The position numbers and the translations under genes were made by a program. Source: an uncultured Anaerolineae bacterium (GTDB taxonomy: Bacteria; Chloroflexota; Anaerolineae; Anaerolineales; Villigracilaceae). From it: 64,000 bases of DNA. Shown piece by piece: positions 25,608 through 33,349 of this stretch. The first letter of the stretch is position 1, and every line of letters begins with the position of its first letter. Below the pieces are notes generated by a model. That model had not been told where the DNA came from, did not search any database, and saw only the letters and a list, made by a program, of their open reading frames with translations. The DNA is taken from positions 22,908-86,907 of the forward strand of contig CAIJPN010000068.1 of NCBI GenBank assembly GCA_903822545.1, written 5' to 3'.

Positions 25608-25655
25608 CCGTTCCCCATTAAGAACGGGAGAGCCGGATTTTTATAACGCGCATAC

Positions 25656-26675
25656 TCACAAACCAAACAAACCCGCCAGCCGCGCATTTAACTTGATTCC
25701 CAACTCATACAAAAGCACAGGAACCAGCACCCCCAAGCCCCATGCGCCGAGGCTGGCAGGCCAGCCCCCCCCCACCAACGCCGAGAGTTTATCGCCTGCA
25801 AACGTTACCACCGGGATGTGGAACAGCAAAATGATGATGGAGATACGCCCCAGGTAGGCCAGCGAACCTGCCAGCCAGCGCGGAGAGCGTTCCAACTGCG
25901 TGGAAAGCGCCAGTATGAAGACAATCCCGGTCAGCGCCGCCAGTGTGGCAGCCAGTGCCGGGGCATACACCCGCTCTGTCAGGTTGAGAGTGATCGGGAA
26001 AGCCAGGTTAAACCCCAGGTTCAGCGCCAGCGCTGCCAGCAGCACCCAGACAGATGAAAAATAGCGCGCCAGCCCATTTGCGCTGCTCTCATAACCAGCC
26101 ACAAAGAAAAACCCGGTCAGCAGCACCAGGTCGAGGTTCCAGGGCAGGCCCATCAGCACCAGGTTACGCCCAAAAACGGAAAGATCCCAATGGGTGAAGC
26201 GTCCCACCATCCACACGCCAGCCACCAGCAGCCCCAGCGAAAAAACCCAGGATTTCCACCCGCCAAACAGGCGGTAAAAGCCCCAGGCCAGCAGGTTGGT
26301 CACAAACAATGCTGGCAGGAACCACCACACCACCCAATCCAGGTAAAAACCGGTGCCATAAAGCGCTTTGAGCGCCCGCGAGAGCGCCAGCGACAGGCTG
26401 GTGCTGCTAAAAAACACTGAAAAGAAAAACACCACAAACACCACGAAAAAATACGGTTTTGCCAACGATTTCCAGCGTCGGCGCAACAGATCAGCCAGCG
26501 TCATGCCTGGCCTGAAAAACATGCCCGAAAGGAAGAAAAACAACGGCATGTGGAACGAGTAAACCCACTGAAAGAGCAATGGTGAAATGGCGCGCGCATC
26601 ACTATGGCCCAGCACCACCAGCAAGATGCCGATCCCACGCGCAATATCGATATATTCCAACCTTTTTGGGGACAT
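25656..26675 (-). CDS. Acyltransferase 3 (OafA/WecH-like) membrane protein
   Basis: From the ATG at 26675 (MSPKRLEYIDIARG) the protein has 339 residues; an earlier start would overlap the SMP-30 gene. It has about ten TM segments. The N-terminal IDIARGIGILLVVLGHS with its catalytic-type His, then FHMPLFFFLSG and FRPGMTLADLLRRR, are hallmark blocks of the family that O-acylates surface sugars or lipids. It follows the lactonase-like gene by 22 nt on the same strand. Acceptor unknown. Confidence 0.9.
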   Translation of the reverse strand: MSPKRLEYIDIARGIGILLVVLGHSDARAISPLLFQWVYSFHMPLFFFLSGMFFRPGMTLADLLRRRWKSLAKPYFFVVFVVFFFSVFFSSTSLSLALSRALKALYGTGFYLDWVVWWFLPALFVTNLLAWGFYRLFGGWKSWVFSLGLLVAGVWMVGRFTHWDLSVFGRNLVLMGLPWNLDLVLLTGFFFVAGYESSANGLARYFSSVWVLLAALALNLGFNLAFPITLNLTERVYAPALAATLAALTGIVFILALSTQLERSPRWLAGSLAYLGRISIIILLFHIPVVTFAGDKLSALVGGGWPASLGAWGLGVLVPVLLYELGIKLNARLAGLFGL

Positions 26676-26697
26676 TGGGATAGCTTCTCTTCGCCAG

Positions 26698-27612
26698 TTA
26701 ATCCTGGAAAACAAAAGTGGCCGCCCCCGTGACATTGGTCTGCACGCGGAATAGACCACCCGTCAGCGGGTATGCCGTTAAATCGGCTTTATCCAACCCT
26801 TTGCGGGCGCTGGTGACGTATAGCTGGTCGAGATTGGGGCCGCCGAATGCGCAAGCAGTCACGTTCTTTGCTGGTATTTTGACCGTTTCGACCAGTTTGC
26901 CTGTTGCCGGGTCCCAGACGGTGATGGCGCTGCCGCCCCACATCGCCACCCAGAGCCTCCCCTGTGAATCGGATGTCATTCCATCCGGCCAGCCCAGGGC
27001 CTGGGGAATGGTGATCACTTCTCGCGGGTTGGCAATTTCGCCGCTGGCCGGATCGTACTCGAAAGCGGTAACAGCCCGGGTGGGGGTATCGATGTAGTAG
27101 AGTGTTCCCTGGTTGGGGCTCCACGCCAGGCCGTTGGAGATGCGTATGGCGGTTTTGAGGGTTTTGAATGTGCCATTGGGGCTGAGCGAGTAGAGCGCGC
27201 CGCTGGGGTCTTTTTCGGCCATGTCCATTGTGCCTGCCAGGAAGCGGCCTTCGGGGGAGCATTTGCCATCGTTGAAGCGGTTGCCAGGCAGGTGGAGTTC
27301 GGGTTGGGCCAGGAATTTAACCATGGTACCCGGCTGCCCTCTATCAGCGAGAGGGGAATCGCCCATAACGGCATCCAGCGGCAGGGCGGCTAATCCGCTG
27401 TGCAAACCCAAAAGCAGGTTGCCAGCCCGGGTGGGGGCAACACATCCCAGGGTTTGACCAAGTTCGAATTTTTCATCCAGGTGTTGGCCTGGCTGGTAGA
27501 TGTGCAGGTGCCCGGCCAGGATGTCTACCCAGTAAAGCTGGTTGCGGGTGGCGTCCCAGGATGGGCCTTCGCCAAGTTCGGCGTGCGCGTTGAGGATAAG
27601 TTCTGGCTGCAT
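26698..27612 (-). CDS. SMP-30/gluconolaconase/LRE-family protein
   Basis: A 304-residue six-bladed beta-propeller. The metal-binding blocks are GEGPSWD with the conserved Glu, NRFNDGKC, SNGLAWSP and GWPDGMT, matching the Glu/Asn/Asp ligands of SMP-30 lactonases. CGGAG lies before the ATG at 27612. Family members hydrolyse sugar lactones such as gluconolactone; the substrate is not identifiable here. No signal peptide, so it is cytosolic. Confidence 0.9.
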   Translation of the reverse strand: MQPELILNAHAELGEGPSWDATRNQLYWVDILAGHLHIYQPGQHLDEKFELGQTLGCVAPTRAGNLLLGLHSGLAALPLDAVMGDSPLADRGQPGTMVKFLAQPELHLPGNRFNDGKCSPEGRFLAGTMDMAEKDPSGALYSLSPNGTFKTLKTAIRISNGLAWSPNQGTLYYIDTPTRAVTAFEYDPASGEIANPREVITIPQALGWPDGMTSDSQGRLWVAMWGGSAITVWDPATGKLVETVKIPAKNVTACAFGGPNLDQLYVTSARKGLDKADLTAYPLTGGLFRVQTNVTGAATFVFQD

Positions 27613-27641
27613 GAGCGGCTCCGGTTGGGTGTTTCAAATAA

Positions 27642-27688
27642 GAACGCGGAGAGTTGCGGATTGTGCATTTTCCGCGCTCTCCGCGTTC
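27642..27688. repeat. Inverted repeat between mutase and lactonase genes
   Basis: GAACGCGGAGAG (27642-27653) and CTCTCCGCGTTC (27677-27688) are perfect 12-bp arms with a 23-nt loop. The position just after the mutase stop suggests a 3' stabiliser or terminator. The arms resemble the CACGGAGAG-type repeat at 36387-36458. Confidence 0.55.
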
Positions 27689-27718
27689 CCGGCGCTAAAA
27701 GGCCTGGTGCTGGCTGGT

Positions 27719-29398
27719 TTAGATCATGGTTGGTTCGTGGTAGACGCCGTAGACTTCTTTCATGACCTGGATGATTTCTCCGAGTGTGGCGTAGGCGCGG
27801 ACGGCATCTAGCAGGTAGGGCATGGTGTTTTCGGTGCCCTGGGCGGCGATGCGCAGTCGGTCGAGGGCCTGGCCGACCTGGCCGGGGTCGCGGGTGGCGC
27901 GGATTTCGTTCAGGCGGTTGACCTGGCGCTCGTAGCCGGCCGGATCCATGACCAGGATGGGAATGCTGATGGGTTTGTGCTCATTGTAGGCGTTGACGCC
28001 CACCACTTTGCGCACGTTGGTGTCGATTTCGCGCTGGTAACGGTAGGCGGCATCGGAGATTTCGCCCTGGAAAAAGCCTTTTTCGATGGAAGGCAGCACG
28101 CCGCCGAGGCTCTCGATGCGCCGGAAGTAATCATACGCCTGGGCTTCGATACGATCCGTTTGGGCTTCGACGAAGAACGAGCCGCCGAGTGGGTCGACGG
28201 TGTTGGCTACGCCTGATTCTTCGGCCAGGATTTGCTGGGTGCGCAGCGCAATGGTGACGGCGTGTTCGGATGGCAGTGCCAGGGCTTCGTCCATGCTGTT
28301 GGTGTGGAGCGATTGCGTCCCGCCGAGCACGGCAGCCAGCGCCTGCACCGCTACGCGGACGATGTTGATCTCGGGCTGTTGGGCGGTGAGCGATGCGCCA
28401 GCCGTTTGGGTGTGGAAGCGGCACAGCCAGGAGCGCGGGTTTTTGGCCCCAAAGGTATTGCGCATTTCGCGCGCCCAGATGCGCCGGGCGGCGCGATATT
28501 TGGCGATTTCTTCAAAAAAGTCATTGTGGGCGTTGAAGAAGAACGACAGGCGGGGGGCGAATTCGTCCACATCCATGCCACGGGCGATGCCCCAGCGCAC
28601 GTATTCCATGCCGTCGGCCAGGGTAAAGGCCAGTTCTTGTGCGGCGGTGGAACCGGCTTCGCGGATGTGGTAGCCGCTGATCGAGATGGTGTTCCACTGC
28701 GGGACGGATTGTGAGCCGAATTCCATCGTATCCACCACCAGCCGCATCGACGGCTCTGGCGGGAAGATGTATTCTTTCTGGGCGATGAATTCTTTCAAGA
28801 TATCGTTCTGTGTGGTGCCGCGCAACTGGTCAGGGCGCACACCTTGTTTTTCGGCGGCGGCAATGTACATGGCCCAGATGATAGATGCGGGGGAGTTGAT
28901 GGTCATGCTGGTGGAAACTTTATCGAGCGGGATGCCATCCAGCAGGATTTCCATATCTTTAAGCGATGAAATCGCCACGCCGCACTTGCCAAACTCGCCC
29001 AGGGATTCGGGCGCGTCGGTGTTGTAGCCCATCAGCGTGGGCAGGTCAAAGGCGATGGAAAGGCCAGTCTGGCCCTGGTCGAGCAGGTATTTAAAGCGCT
29101 GGTTGGTCTCTTCGGCGGTGCCGAACCCGGCGAACATGCGCATCGTCCACAGTTTGCCGCGATGCAGCGTGGGGTGGACTCCGCGCGTAAACGGATACTG
29201 CCCCGGCAGGCCGAGGTCTTCTTCGTAATCCAGGTTTTCGATGTCGAGCGGGGTGTAGAGCCGGTCGATTGGCTCTGACGAGGTGGTGATGAACTCTTTG
29301 CGACGCTCCGGCATCCCGGCCAGCGTTTTGGCTACATCATTGTCTTCCCATTTTTTGTGGGAATCGTGCAATTGGTTGAGTTTTTCACGGTCAAACAT
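27719..29398 (-). CDS. Methylmalonyl-CoA mutase, catalytic (large/alpha) chain
   Basis: The ATG at 29398 ([10 protein letters not shown]) has AAGGAGAGGAG upstream and gives 559 residues; a more distal start precedes the -10-like box. The TIM-barrel part is complete: [40 protein letters not shown], the SMTIN segment, [20 protein letters not shown], and [14 protein letters not shown]. The B12-binding domain is absent and must be a separate small chain, as in the split mutases of many archaea and bacteria. No small chain, epimerase or MeaB gene is in the window. It isomerises methylmalonyl-CoA and succinyl-CoA; a related acyl-CoA mutase is possible. Confidence 0.92.
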   Translation of the reverse strand: MFDREKLNQLHDSHKKWEDNDVAKTLAGMPERRKEFITTSSEPIDRLYTPLDIENLDYEEDLGLPGQYPFTRGVHPTLHRGKLWTMRMFAGFGTAEETNQRFKYLLDQGQTGLSIAFDLPTLMGYNTDAPESLGEFGKCGVAISSLKDMEILLDGIPLDKVSTSMTINSPASIIWAMYIAAAEKQGVRPDQLRGTTQNDILKEFIAQKEYIFPPEPSMRLVVDTMEFGSQSVPQWNTISISGYHIREAGSTAAQELAFTLADGMEYVRWGIARGMDVDEFAPRLSFFFNAHNDFFEEIAKYRAARRIWAREMRNTFGAKNPRSWLCRFHTQTAGASLTAQQPEINIVRVAVQALAAVLGGTQSLHTNSMDEALALPSEHAVTIALRTQQILAEESGVANTVDPLGGSFFVEAQTDRIEAQAYDYFRRIESLGGVLPSIEKGFFQGEISDAAYRYQREIDTNVRKVVGVNAYNEHKPISIPILVMDPAGYERQVNRLNEIRATRDPGQVGQALDRLRIAAQGTENTMPYLLDAVRAYATLGEIIQVMKEVYGVYHEPTMI

Positions 29399-29432
29399 GG
29401 GCGCTCCTCTCCTTTGGCGAAGGAATGCGCGA

Positions 29433-29438
29433 ATTATA
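29433..29438 (-). promoter_or_regulatory. Possible -10 box of the mutase gene
   Basis: TATAAT on the minus strand, 34 nt before the ATG at 29398. No good -35 match. The same gap carries TATACT (29504-29509) and TATAAA (29512-29517) on the plus strand, possible -10 boxes for the divergent DUF3090 gene. Confidence 0.4.
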
Positions 29439-29557
29439 CTGTTTTTCATCCTGGCGGACGAACTTATTCATTTTCCAGGCGATAAAAAATCAGCCAATTT
29501 TGGTATACTGGTATAAACGTTTCCATACATTCGATTTCCTGCTCAGGAAGCCCAGCC

Positions 29558-30085
29558 ATGCCCCGTTTTGAAATTGACATAGACCCCTGTGACCATATCA
29601 CCGCCGATGCAATTGGCGCGCCAGGACAGCGCATTTTTTACTTGCAAGCTTTCCAGGCCGCCCGCACCGTCACGATCATCATCGAAAAACTCCAGCTCCA
29701 ATCGCTTTCAGTCGGGGTAGAGCAGTTCCTGGCGCAGCTGGCCACCCAAAACCCCGATTTGTCTGAAGCATCCCCCGAATTTTACGAAGCCCAAATGCGC
29801 ATCAGCCCGCCGGTCGAACCCATCTTCCGCACCGGGGAAATTGGCCTGGGCTACGACAAAGATCGCGACATGCTGGTTATCGTCACCCGCGAAGTGTTGA
29901 TGGAAGGCGACGAACCTGAAGAAGCCGCCGTTATTCGTTTTTGGTGCACCCGCAGCCAGGCGCGCGCCGTTGCTCGCTGGGGCATGGAAGTTGTCAAACG
30001 CGGACGCCCCATCTGCCCGCAATGCGGCCAGCCAATCGACTCGGGCGGCCACTTCTGCCCCAAAAAGAACGGGCACCGGCACTAA
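29558..30085 (+). CDS. DUF3090-family protein
   Basis: A 175-residue cytosolic protein with CAGGA upstream. The start (PRFEIDIDPCDHITADAIG, then GQRIFYLQA) and the C-terminal zinc-ribbon-like ending (CPQCGQPID, HFCPKKNGH) match the DUF3090 family, best known from Actinobacteria next to an SCO1664-family gene and a phosphoglycerate-mutase-like gene. Here the SCO1664-like gene follows after 21 nt, but no mutase-like gene. Function unknown. Confidence 0.85.
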   Translation: MPRFEIDIDPCDHITADAIGAPGQRIFYLQAFQAARTVTIIIEKLQLQSLSVGVEQFLAQLATQNPDLSEASPEFYEAQMRISPPVEPIFRTGEIGLGYDKDRDMLVIVTREVLMEGDEPEEAAVIRFWCTRSQARAVARWGMEVVKRGRPICPQCGQPIDSGGHFCPKKNGHRH

Positions 30086-30106
30086 AGGGCGCGCCGCAAC
30101 ATCCCC

Positions 30107-30832
30107 ATGCCCACCCCAGACGAACTAAAAACAGCCTTCAGTGAAGGCCAGCTTGAGCTAAAAGGACAGTTTACGCTCGGCTCAAACTATACCTTCCTGG
30201 TGCACGTGCTGCACGAAGGGCAGGATTTCCTGGCCGTCTACAAACCCGTCAAAGGTGAACAGCCGCTCTGGGACTTCCCCGAAAACAGCCTGGCCGGGCG
30301 TGAAGTCGCAGCCTACCTTATCAGCGAAGCCCTGGGATGGGGGCTGGTACCCTACACCATCATGCGCGCCGAAGGCCCCTTTGGCCCTGGCTCACTCCAG
30401 CAATACATCCAGTACAACCCCAACTACCACTATTTCAACTTCAAAGACGATGATAAACAGCGCCTGCGGCCCGTGGCGCTGTTTGACCATCTCGCCAACA
30501 ATGCCGACCGCAAAGGCAGCCACATCTTCTTTGAAAAAGGCACCCGCCATCTTTACGCCATTGATCACGGGCTGTGCTTTAATGCCGATGACAAACTACG
30601 GACAGTGATCTGGGATTTTGCAGAAGAACCCATCACACCGGACTTTTTATCGGCGCTGGAAAATCTCCACCGCCAACTGGAACCGCCCTCGCGCCTGCAT
30701 ACCGATCTATCGGCCTATCTCTCCCTGGAAGAGATTGCCGCGCTCAGCCAGCGCACCGAAAACCTGATCGTTACCGGCACCTTCCCGCCACCCCCGCGCG
30801 ATCGCCGCGCCTTCCCCTACCCGCCGCTGTAA
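30107..30832 (+). CDS. SCO1664-family protein (PI3/4-kinase-like fold)
   Basis: A 241-residue protein. Diagnostic blocks are FLAVYKPVKGEQPLWDFP (kinase-like Lys), LAGREVAAYLIS, then a catalytic-loop-like ALFDHLANNADRKGSH and AIDHGLCFN, which resemble the HxxxNxDR and D-x-G motifs of PI3/4-kinase-related enzymes. The conserved pairing with DUF3090 suggests a shared pathway. The substrate is unknown. Confidence 0.85.
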   Translation: MPTPDELKTAFSEGQLELKGQFTLGSNYTFLVHVLHEGQDFLAVYKPVKGEQPLWDFPENSLAGREVAAYLISEALGWGLVPYTIMRAEGPFGPGSLQQYIQYNPNYHYFNFKDDDKQRLRPVALFDHLANNADRKGSHIFFEKGTRHLYAIDHGLCFNADDKLRTVIWDFAEEPITPDFLSALENLHRQLEPPSRLHTDLSAYLSLEEIAALSQRTENLIVTGTFPPPPRDRRAFPYPPL

Positions 30833-30878
30833 TCCCTTAACACAGATTTTCAACCTGCGCCACATTTTAGGAGACCAC

Positions 30879-31907
30879 ATGACCCATTACAAAATCGCCC
30901 TGCTTGGCTTTGGCAACGTTGGCCGCGCCACCGCCGAACTTTTATTGCGCAAAGAAGCCGAACTGAAAGAACGCTACGGCATCACCTTCAGCGTCACCGG
31001 CATTGCCACCGGCTCCAAAGGCCGCGCCATCGACCCCCATGGCCTGGATCTGCCCAAAGTGCTCGAAGCCGCCAAAGCGGGCAAACCGCTCGAAGCCTTT
31101 TCGGCCATCCCATCGGCAGATTCGCTCGATTTCATCCAAAAATCGGGCGCAGATGTGCTCTTCGAGAACAGCCCCGTCAACTACGAGACCGGCCAGCCTG
31201 CCATCGACCACATCAAAACCGGGCTGAATTTGGGCATGTATGTGGCGACTGCCAATAAAGGGCCGGTTGTGCATGCCTGGCACGAACTCAAAGCCCTGGC
31301 AAAAGCCAAAAACCGGCAATTTTTCCACGAATCTTCGGTGATGGATGGCGCACCGATCTTTTCACTCTTCCGGGGTGCGCTGCCCGCCGCACAGTTGCTT
31401 GCATTCAAAGCCATTCTCAATTCCACCACCAACCTGATCTTGACCCGCATGGAAAACGGCGAGAGCTTCGACGACGCCGTGAAATATGCCCAAAAAATCG
31501 GCATCGCCGAAACCGACCCATCTGGCGATGTGGATGGTTGGGACGCCGCCATTAAAATCGCAGCGCTGGCAACGGTGCTGATGGACAAGCCGCTCAAACC
31601 GGCAGAGATCGAGCGCACCGGTATTCGCGGCATCACGCCCGGGATGATTGCCGATGCAAAAGCCCAGGGCAAACGCTACAAGCTGATCTGCAATGCCACC
31701 CGCGAAGGCGATACCATCCACGGCAGGGTCGCACCAGAGATGGTTCCCATGTCCTCGCCGTTTTATAGTGTCGAGGGCACGACCTCCATCATCGAATTTG
31801 TCACTGATGTTTTGGGCAATCTGACCCTGATCGAATCTGACCCTGGCCCGCATACCACCGCTTATGGGCTGCTGGCCGATTTTGTGAATGCGGTACAGCC
31901 AGCATAA
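30879..31907 (+). CDS. hom: Homoserine dehydrogenase
   Basis: A 342-residue protein with TTTTAGGAG before the ATG. N-terminal NAD(P)-binding GFGNVGRATAE, central catalytic region VMDGAPIFSLFR, LNSTTNLIL, and the AETDPSGDVDGWDAA block with the substrate-binding acidic residues and catalytic Lys. It reduces aspartate semialdehyde to homoserine for threonine and methionine. The C-terminal ACT domain is missing, so direct threonine feedback is not expected. No other thr gene is adjacent. Confidence 0.94.
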   Translation: MTHYKIALLGFGNVGRATAELLLRKEAELKERYGITFSVTGIATGSKGRAIDPHGLDLPKVLEAAKAGKPLEAFSAIPSADSLDFIQKSGADVLFENSPVNYETGQPAIDHIKTGLNLGMYVATANKGPVVHAWHELKALAKAKNRQFFHESSVMDGAPIFSLFRGALPAAQLLAFKAILNSTTNLILTRMENGESFDDAVKYAQKIGIAETDPSGDVDGWDAAIKIAALATVLMDKPLKPAEIERTGIRGITPGMIADAKAQGKRYKLICNATREGDTIHGRVAPEMVPMSSPFYSVEGTTSIIEFVTDVLGNLTLIESDPGPHTTAYGLLADFVNAVQPA

Positions 31908-31998
31908 TTACCCCAAAGTAACGTCGACCCGTCCAGACACAACGGAATACTCTTTTGCAAGAAACCCTGGCACAAATGGATGACTTTTCACGCATAAT

Positions 31999-32011
31999 GG
32001 GTCGCCCCTAC
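31999..32011. repeat. Solitary end of the GTAGGGGCG repeat
   Basis: GGGTCGCCCCTAC is identical to the right terminus of the 25514-25607 element. A degraded left partner (CGTCGACCC near 31922) lies about 80 nt upstream, so this may be a decayed copy between hom and folK. Confidence 0.5.
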
Positions 32012-32026
32012 CATTTTTAGAGAAAT

Positions 32027-32512
32027 ATGAATCATACCGTCTACATCGCCCTCGGAACTAACCTCGGCGACCGGCTGGAAAACCTGCGCGCGGCGCTGGA
32101 TGCTTTGGCGCCAAAAGTGCATATCCTGGCCAAATCAGCGATCTATGAGACGCCGCCCTGGGGAGTGACGGATCAACCCGCGTTCTTGAATATGGTGGTG
32201 AAGGCTGCCTCGGCGCTGGAGCCAGGCGGGTTACTGGATTTTCTCAAGGCGTTGGAAACCGGCCTGGGACGCGTTCCCAGCTTTCGAAACGGGCCACGGT
32301 TGATCGACCTGGACATCCTGTTTTTCGATGACCTGGTGGTGGATACTGCCCCGCTGGTGATTCCGCATCCGCGGTTGCATGAGCGCGCGTTTGTGCTGGT
32401 GCCGCTGGCTGATGTTGCGCCAGAACTTGTTCATCCGCTGCTGGGCGTCAGCGTGGCTCGGCTTCTCGAAACGGTGGACCGGCGCGGAGTGGAAATTTTC
32501 CGCGCTGGATGA
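32027..32512 (+). CDS. folK: 2-amino-4-hydroxy-6-hydroxymethyldihydropteridine pyrophosphokinase
   Basis: A 161-residue HPPK: YIALGTNLGDRLENL at the start, YETPPWG, FLNMV, then the signature GPRLIDLDILFFDD and IPHPRLHERAFVL. It transfers pyrophosphate from ATP to the pterin in folate synthesis. The Arg-Trp usually before GPR reads R-N here. No folB or folP is adjacent. Confidence 0.95.
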   Translation: MNHTVYIALGTNLGDRLENLRAALDALAPKVHILAKSAIYETPPWGVTDQPAFLNMVVKAASALEPGGLLDFLKALETGLGRVPSFRNGPRLIDLDILFFDDLVVDTAPLVIPHPRLHERAFVLVPLADVAPELVHPLLGVSVARLLETVDRRGVEIFRAG

Positions 32513-32530
32513 TCTTGGTGTGTGATGTCT

Positions 32531-32556
32531 GCCCGGGTTTTGGGGAATGCCCGGGC
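32531..32556. terminator. Possible terminator hairpin after folK
   Basis: GCCCGGG (32531-32537) pairs with CCCGGGC (32550-32556). There is no T-tract after it (GTTGTATCC), so it may be a structural repeat rather than an intrinsic terminator. Confidence 0.4.
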
Positions 32557-32594
32557 GTTGTATCCCTTTCCGATCCCCAAAAAAGGAGATTTTT

Positions 32595-33284
32595 ATGAAG
32601 GTTGAGATTCTATACCAGCCATCTTATTCACTGGCAGTTGTTAAGCTGGATCCCAATGAGCAAATCCGGGCGGAAGCCGGGGCGATGGTGAGTATGAGCA
32701 GCGGGATCAGTGTGGAAACCCGCGCTGAGGGGGGCTTTTTTTCATCGTTGGCGCGCTCGGTGCTGGGCGGTGAGTCGTTTTTCCAGAATTTTTTTGTGGC
32801 TCCATCCTCTGGTGGTGAGATTACGCTGGCGCCTGACCTGCCTGGTGATGTGGTGTTGCTTGAGTTGAAGGATCAGAAGTATATGCTGCAATCGGGGTCG
32901 TATATGGCTTCGGAGAGTGGTGTGAAGCTGGATGCCAAGATTAGCGCGAAGGCGTTTTTGTCGGCTGAAGGGATTTCGATGCTGGAGGCGAGCGGTTCGG
33001 GTAAGCTGCTGGTGTCTTCGTATGGCGCGATTTTTGAGCGTGAGTTGAAGGCTGGTGATAAGTATATTGTGGATACGACTCACCTGGTGGCGTTTGACGC
33101 GACGATTGGTGTGGAGACCAAGCCGATTGGCGGTTTTAAGGCGACGGTTTTGAGCGGCGAGGGCCTGGTGGTGGAGTTGACCGGCCCGGGTAAGGTGTAT
33201 ATGCAAACGCGTTCGCCTAAGGCGCTGATTAATTGGATTATCCCCCAGTTGCCGAAGCAGACGAGTTCTAGTAATAATGGTTAG
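32595..33284 (+). CDS. AIM24/TIGR00266-family protein
   Basis: The ATG at 32595 (MKVEILYQPSYSLAVV) has AAGGAG at a suitable distance and gives 229 residues. The blocks EAGAMVSMS, GGESFFQNFF, LAPDLPGDV and LVAFDATIG are typical of the AIM24-like TIGR00266 family of beta-rich proteins. Function is unknown in bacteria; the yeast AIM24 relative is mitochondrial. Confidence 0.88.
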   Translation: MKVEILYQPSYSLAVVKLDPNEQIRAEAGAMVSMSSGISVETRAEGGFFSSLARSVLGGESFFQNFFVAPSSGGEITLAPDLPGDVVLLELKDQKYMLQSGSYMASESGVKLDAKISAKAFLSAEGISMLEASGSGKLLVSSYGAIFERELKAGDKYIVDTTHLVAFDATIGVETKPIGGFKATVLSGEGLVVELTGPGKVYMQTRSPKALINWIIPQLPKQTSSSNNG

Positions 33285-33308
33285 AGCCTGAAAGAAGTTC
33301 ACAGCAAA

Positions 33309-33349
33309 CAATAATCCCCAAGGTTTATCTTTGGGGATTGTTGTTTTTT
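33309..33349. terminator. Bidirectional terminator shared by convergent genes
   Basis: A 15-bp stem (33309-33323 with 33329-33343, two G-U pairs), loop TTTAT and a following T6 on the plus strand. The stop codon of the minus-strand glycosyltransferase-like gene (33325-33327) lies in the loop, so its last four codons form one arm. Confidence 0.8.

Noticed and set aside
25504..25857. 117-codon frame covering the 25514-25607 repeat
   Set aside because: It runs through the inverted repeat and then antisense to the acyltransferase gene; no homology pattern.
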